This document shows, piece after piece, positions 5,295 through 5,852 of a stretch of DNA of 5,852 nucleotides. Every line of letters starts with the position of its first letter. The stretch's first letter is position 1. The translations under genes and the position numbers were made by a program. The notes under the pieces were generated by a model. The model was given only the letters and a program-made list of their open reading frames with translations, ran no database searches and was not told the origin of the DNA. Origin of the DNA: an uncultured bacterium (GTDB lineage: Bacteria; Actinomycetota; Coriobacteriia; Coriobacteriales; Coriobacteriaceae); NCBI GenBank assembly GCA_905215095.1, contig CAJMOL010000113.1, positions 1 to 5,852 of the forward strand. The letters are read 5' to 3'.

Positions 5295-5852
5295 TGGAAG
5301 CGGACTATGGGCGCAAGCGGCTGTTCGCGAAAGACACGATCGACGGCGGCGCGGTATTCGTCGACCTTTTTGGTCTTACGTACGAGCTTGTGAACGGTAG
5401 CGGGGTCGGCGAAGGCGCACTTGGCGTAGAACCACCACTCCTTCATGCGAAAGACCGCGTTGCCGCCAATCTCTTCTGCATAGGCCGCAAACAGCGTGTC
5501 GTGGAAACGCTGCAGTTCGGCTGCCGTGGCAGCGGGACCGCCCTTGACCATGCGAGCGAGCGCGGGGTTCGCAAGCAAGCCACGCCCCAGCATCACATGG
5601 CGCGTCCCGGGATAGGCCTCCACCAGCGCGTCCACGTCCTCAAGATCAAAGATGTCGCCGTTGTATGCCACCGGGAACGGCGCGCGCTCCAGCGTCTCGC
5701 CGTAAAACTCCTTGCGCGGCGAGCCCGTATAGCGGTCCTTTTGCACACGCGGATGCACGATCAGCTCTGCCAGCGGCATGCGGCAATACAGATCGAGCAC
5801 GCGCTCATACTCGTCGTCGTCCTCGAGCCCCAGCCTAGTTTTGACCGATACC
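5288..5852 (-). CDS. tRNA-dihydrouridine synthase family protein (5' part outside window)
   Basis: The frame is open from the right edge (first full codon at 5851-5849) to TAG at 5288-5290, giving the C-terminal 187 residues. Dus enzymes are FMN-dependent and reduce specific uridines of tRNA to dihydrouridine using NADPH. Visible family marks are VKTRLG at the very start (the lysine contacts FMN), LIVHPRVQKDRYTG (matching the HxRxxxxxYxG segment), PVAYNGDIFDLEDV (the NGDI motif) and VMLGRGLLANPALA (phosphate grip of FMN), followed by the helical tRNA-binding domain with FRMKEWWFYAKCAF. The catalytic cysteine would be upstream of the window. A GTG at 5800 is inside the conserved fold and is not a real start. 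The subfamily (DusA, B or C type) cannot be fixed from this part. It converges on the glutaredoxin gene across the 44-base palindrome. Confidence 0.92.
   Translation of the reverse strand, partial: VSVKTRLGLEDDDEYERVLDLYCRMPLAELIVHPRVQKDRYTGSPRKEFYGETLERAPFPVAYNGDIFDLEDVDALVEAYPGTRHVMLGRGLLANPALARMVKGGPAATAAELQRFHDTLFAAYAEEIGGNAVFRMKEWWFYAKCAFADPATVHKLVRKTKKVDEYRAAVDRVFREQPLAPIVRFHG

Overview
The window is gene-dense bacterial DNA, GC-rich by eye, with short intergenic gaps, good GGAG-type ribosome sites, and one start that looks leaderless. The gene families and the style of the binding-protein/sensor pair suggest a gut actinobacterium of the Coriobacteriia, possibly Collinsella. That placement is inference from protein style, not a measured assignment. 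No RNA genes, CRISPR array or complete insertion sequence were seen.

Left part (1-1748, minus strand): a two-gene unit. The upstream gene encodes a periplasmic amino-acid-type substrate-binding lipoprotein. The downstream gene, cut by the left edge, encodes a membrane-anchored sensor with a Cache-like extracytoplasmic domain. They overlap by ATGA and were probably meant to be translated together. The binding-protein gene is frameshifted near 1380, at the point where the family has its ligand-binding T-x-x-R motif.

Middle part (1893-3957, minus strand): a MalY/PatB-type PLP-dependent C-S lyase/aminotransferase, preceded by trmO, the methyltransferase for t6A37 of tRNA. The trmO start sits directly behind a TACAAT box, which suggests a leaderless transcript.

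Right-centre (4099-5223, plus strand): divergent from trmO, a regulator with an XRE helix-turn-helix, a four-cysteine zinc ribbon and a TipAS-type ligand-binding domain, followed 51 bases later by a small CPYC glutaredoxin. A promoter and an adjacent inverted repeat can be proposed upstream. This pair is the most interesting coding unit: a drug- or metabolite-sensing domain on an unusual DNA-binding module, next to a thiol oxidoreductase.

Right edge (5237-5852): a 44-base, almost perfect palindrome with a GACTAGTC core separates the convergent glutaredoxin gene from the 3' part of a tRNA-dihydrouridine synthase gene (minus strand, cut by the right edge). The palindrome resembles REP-type elements and may also end transcription from both sides.
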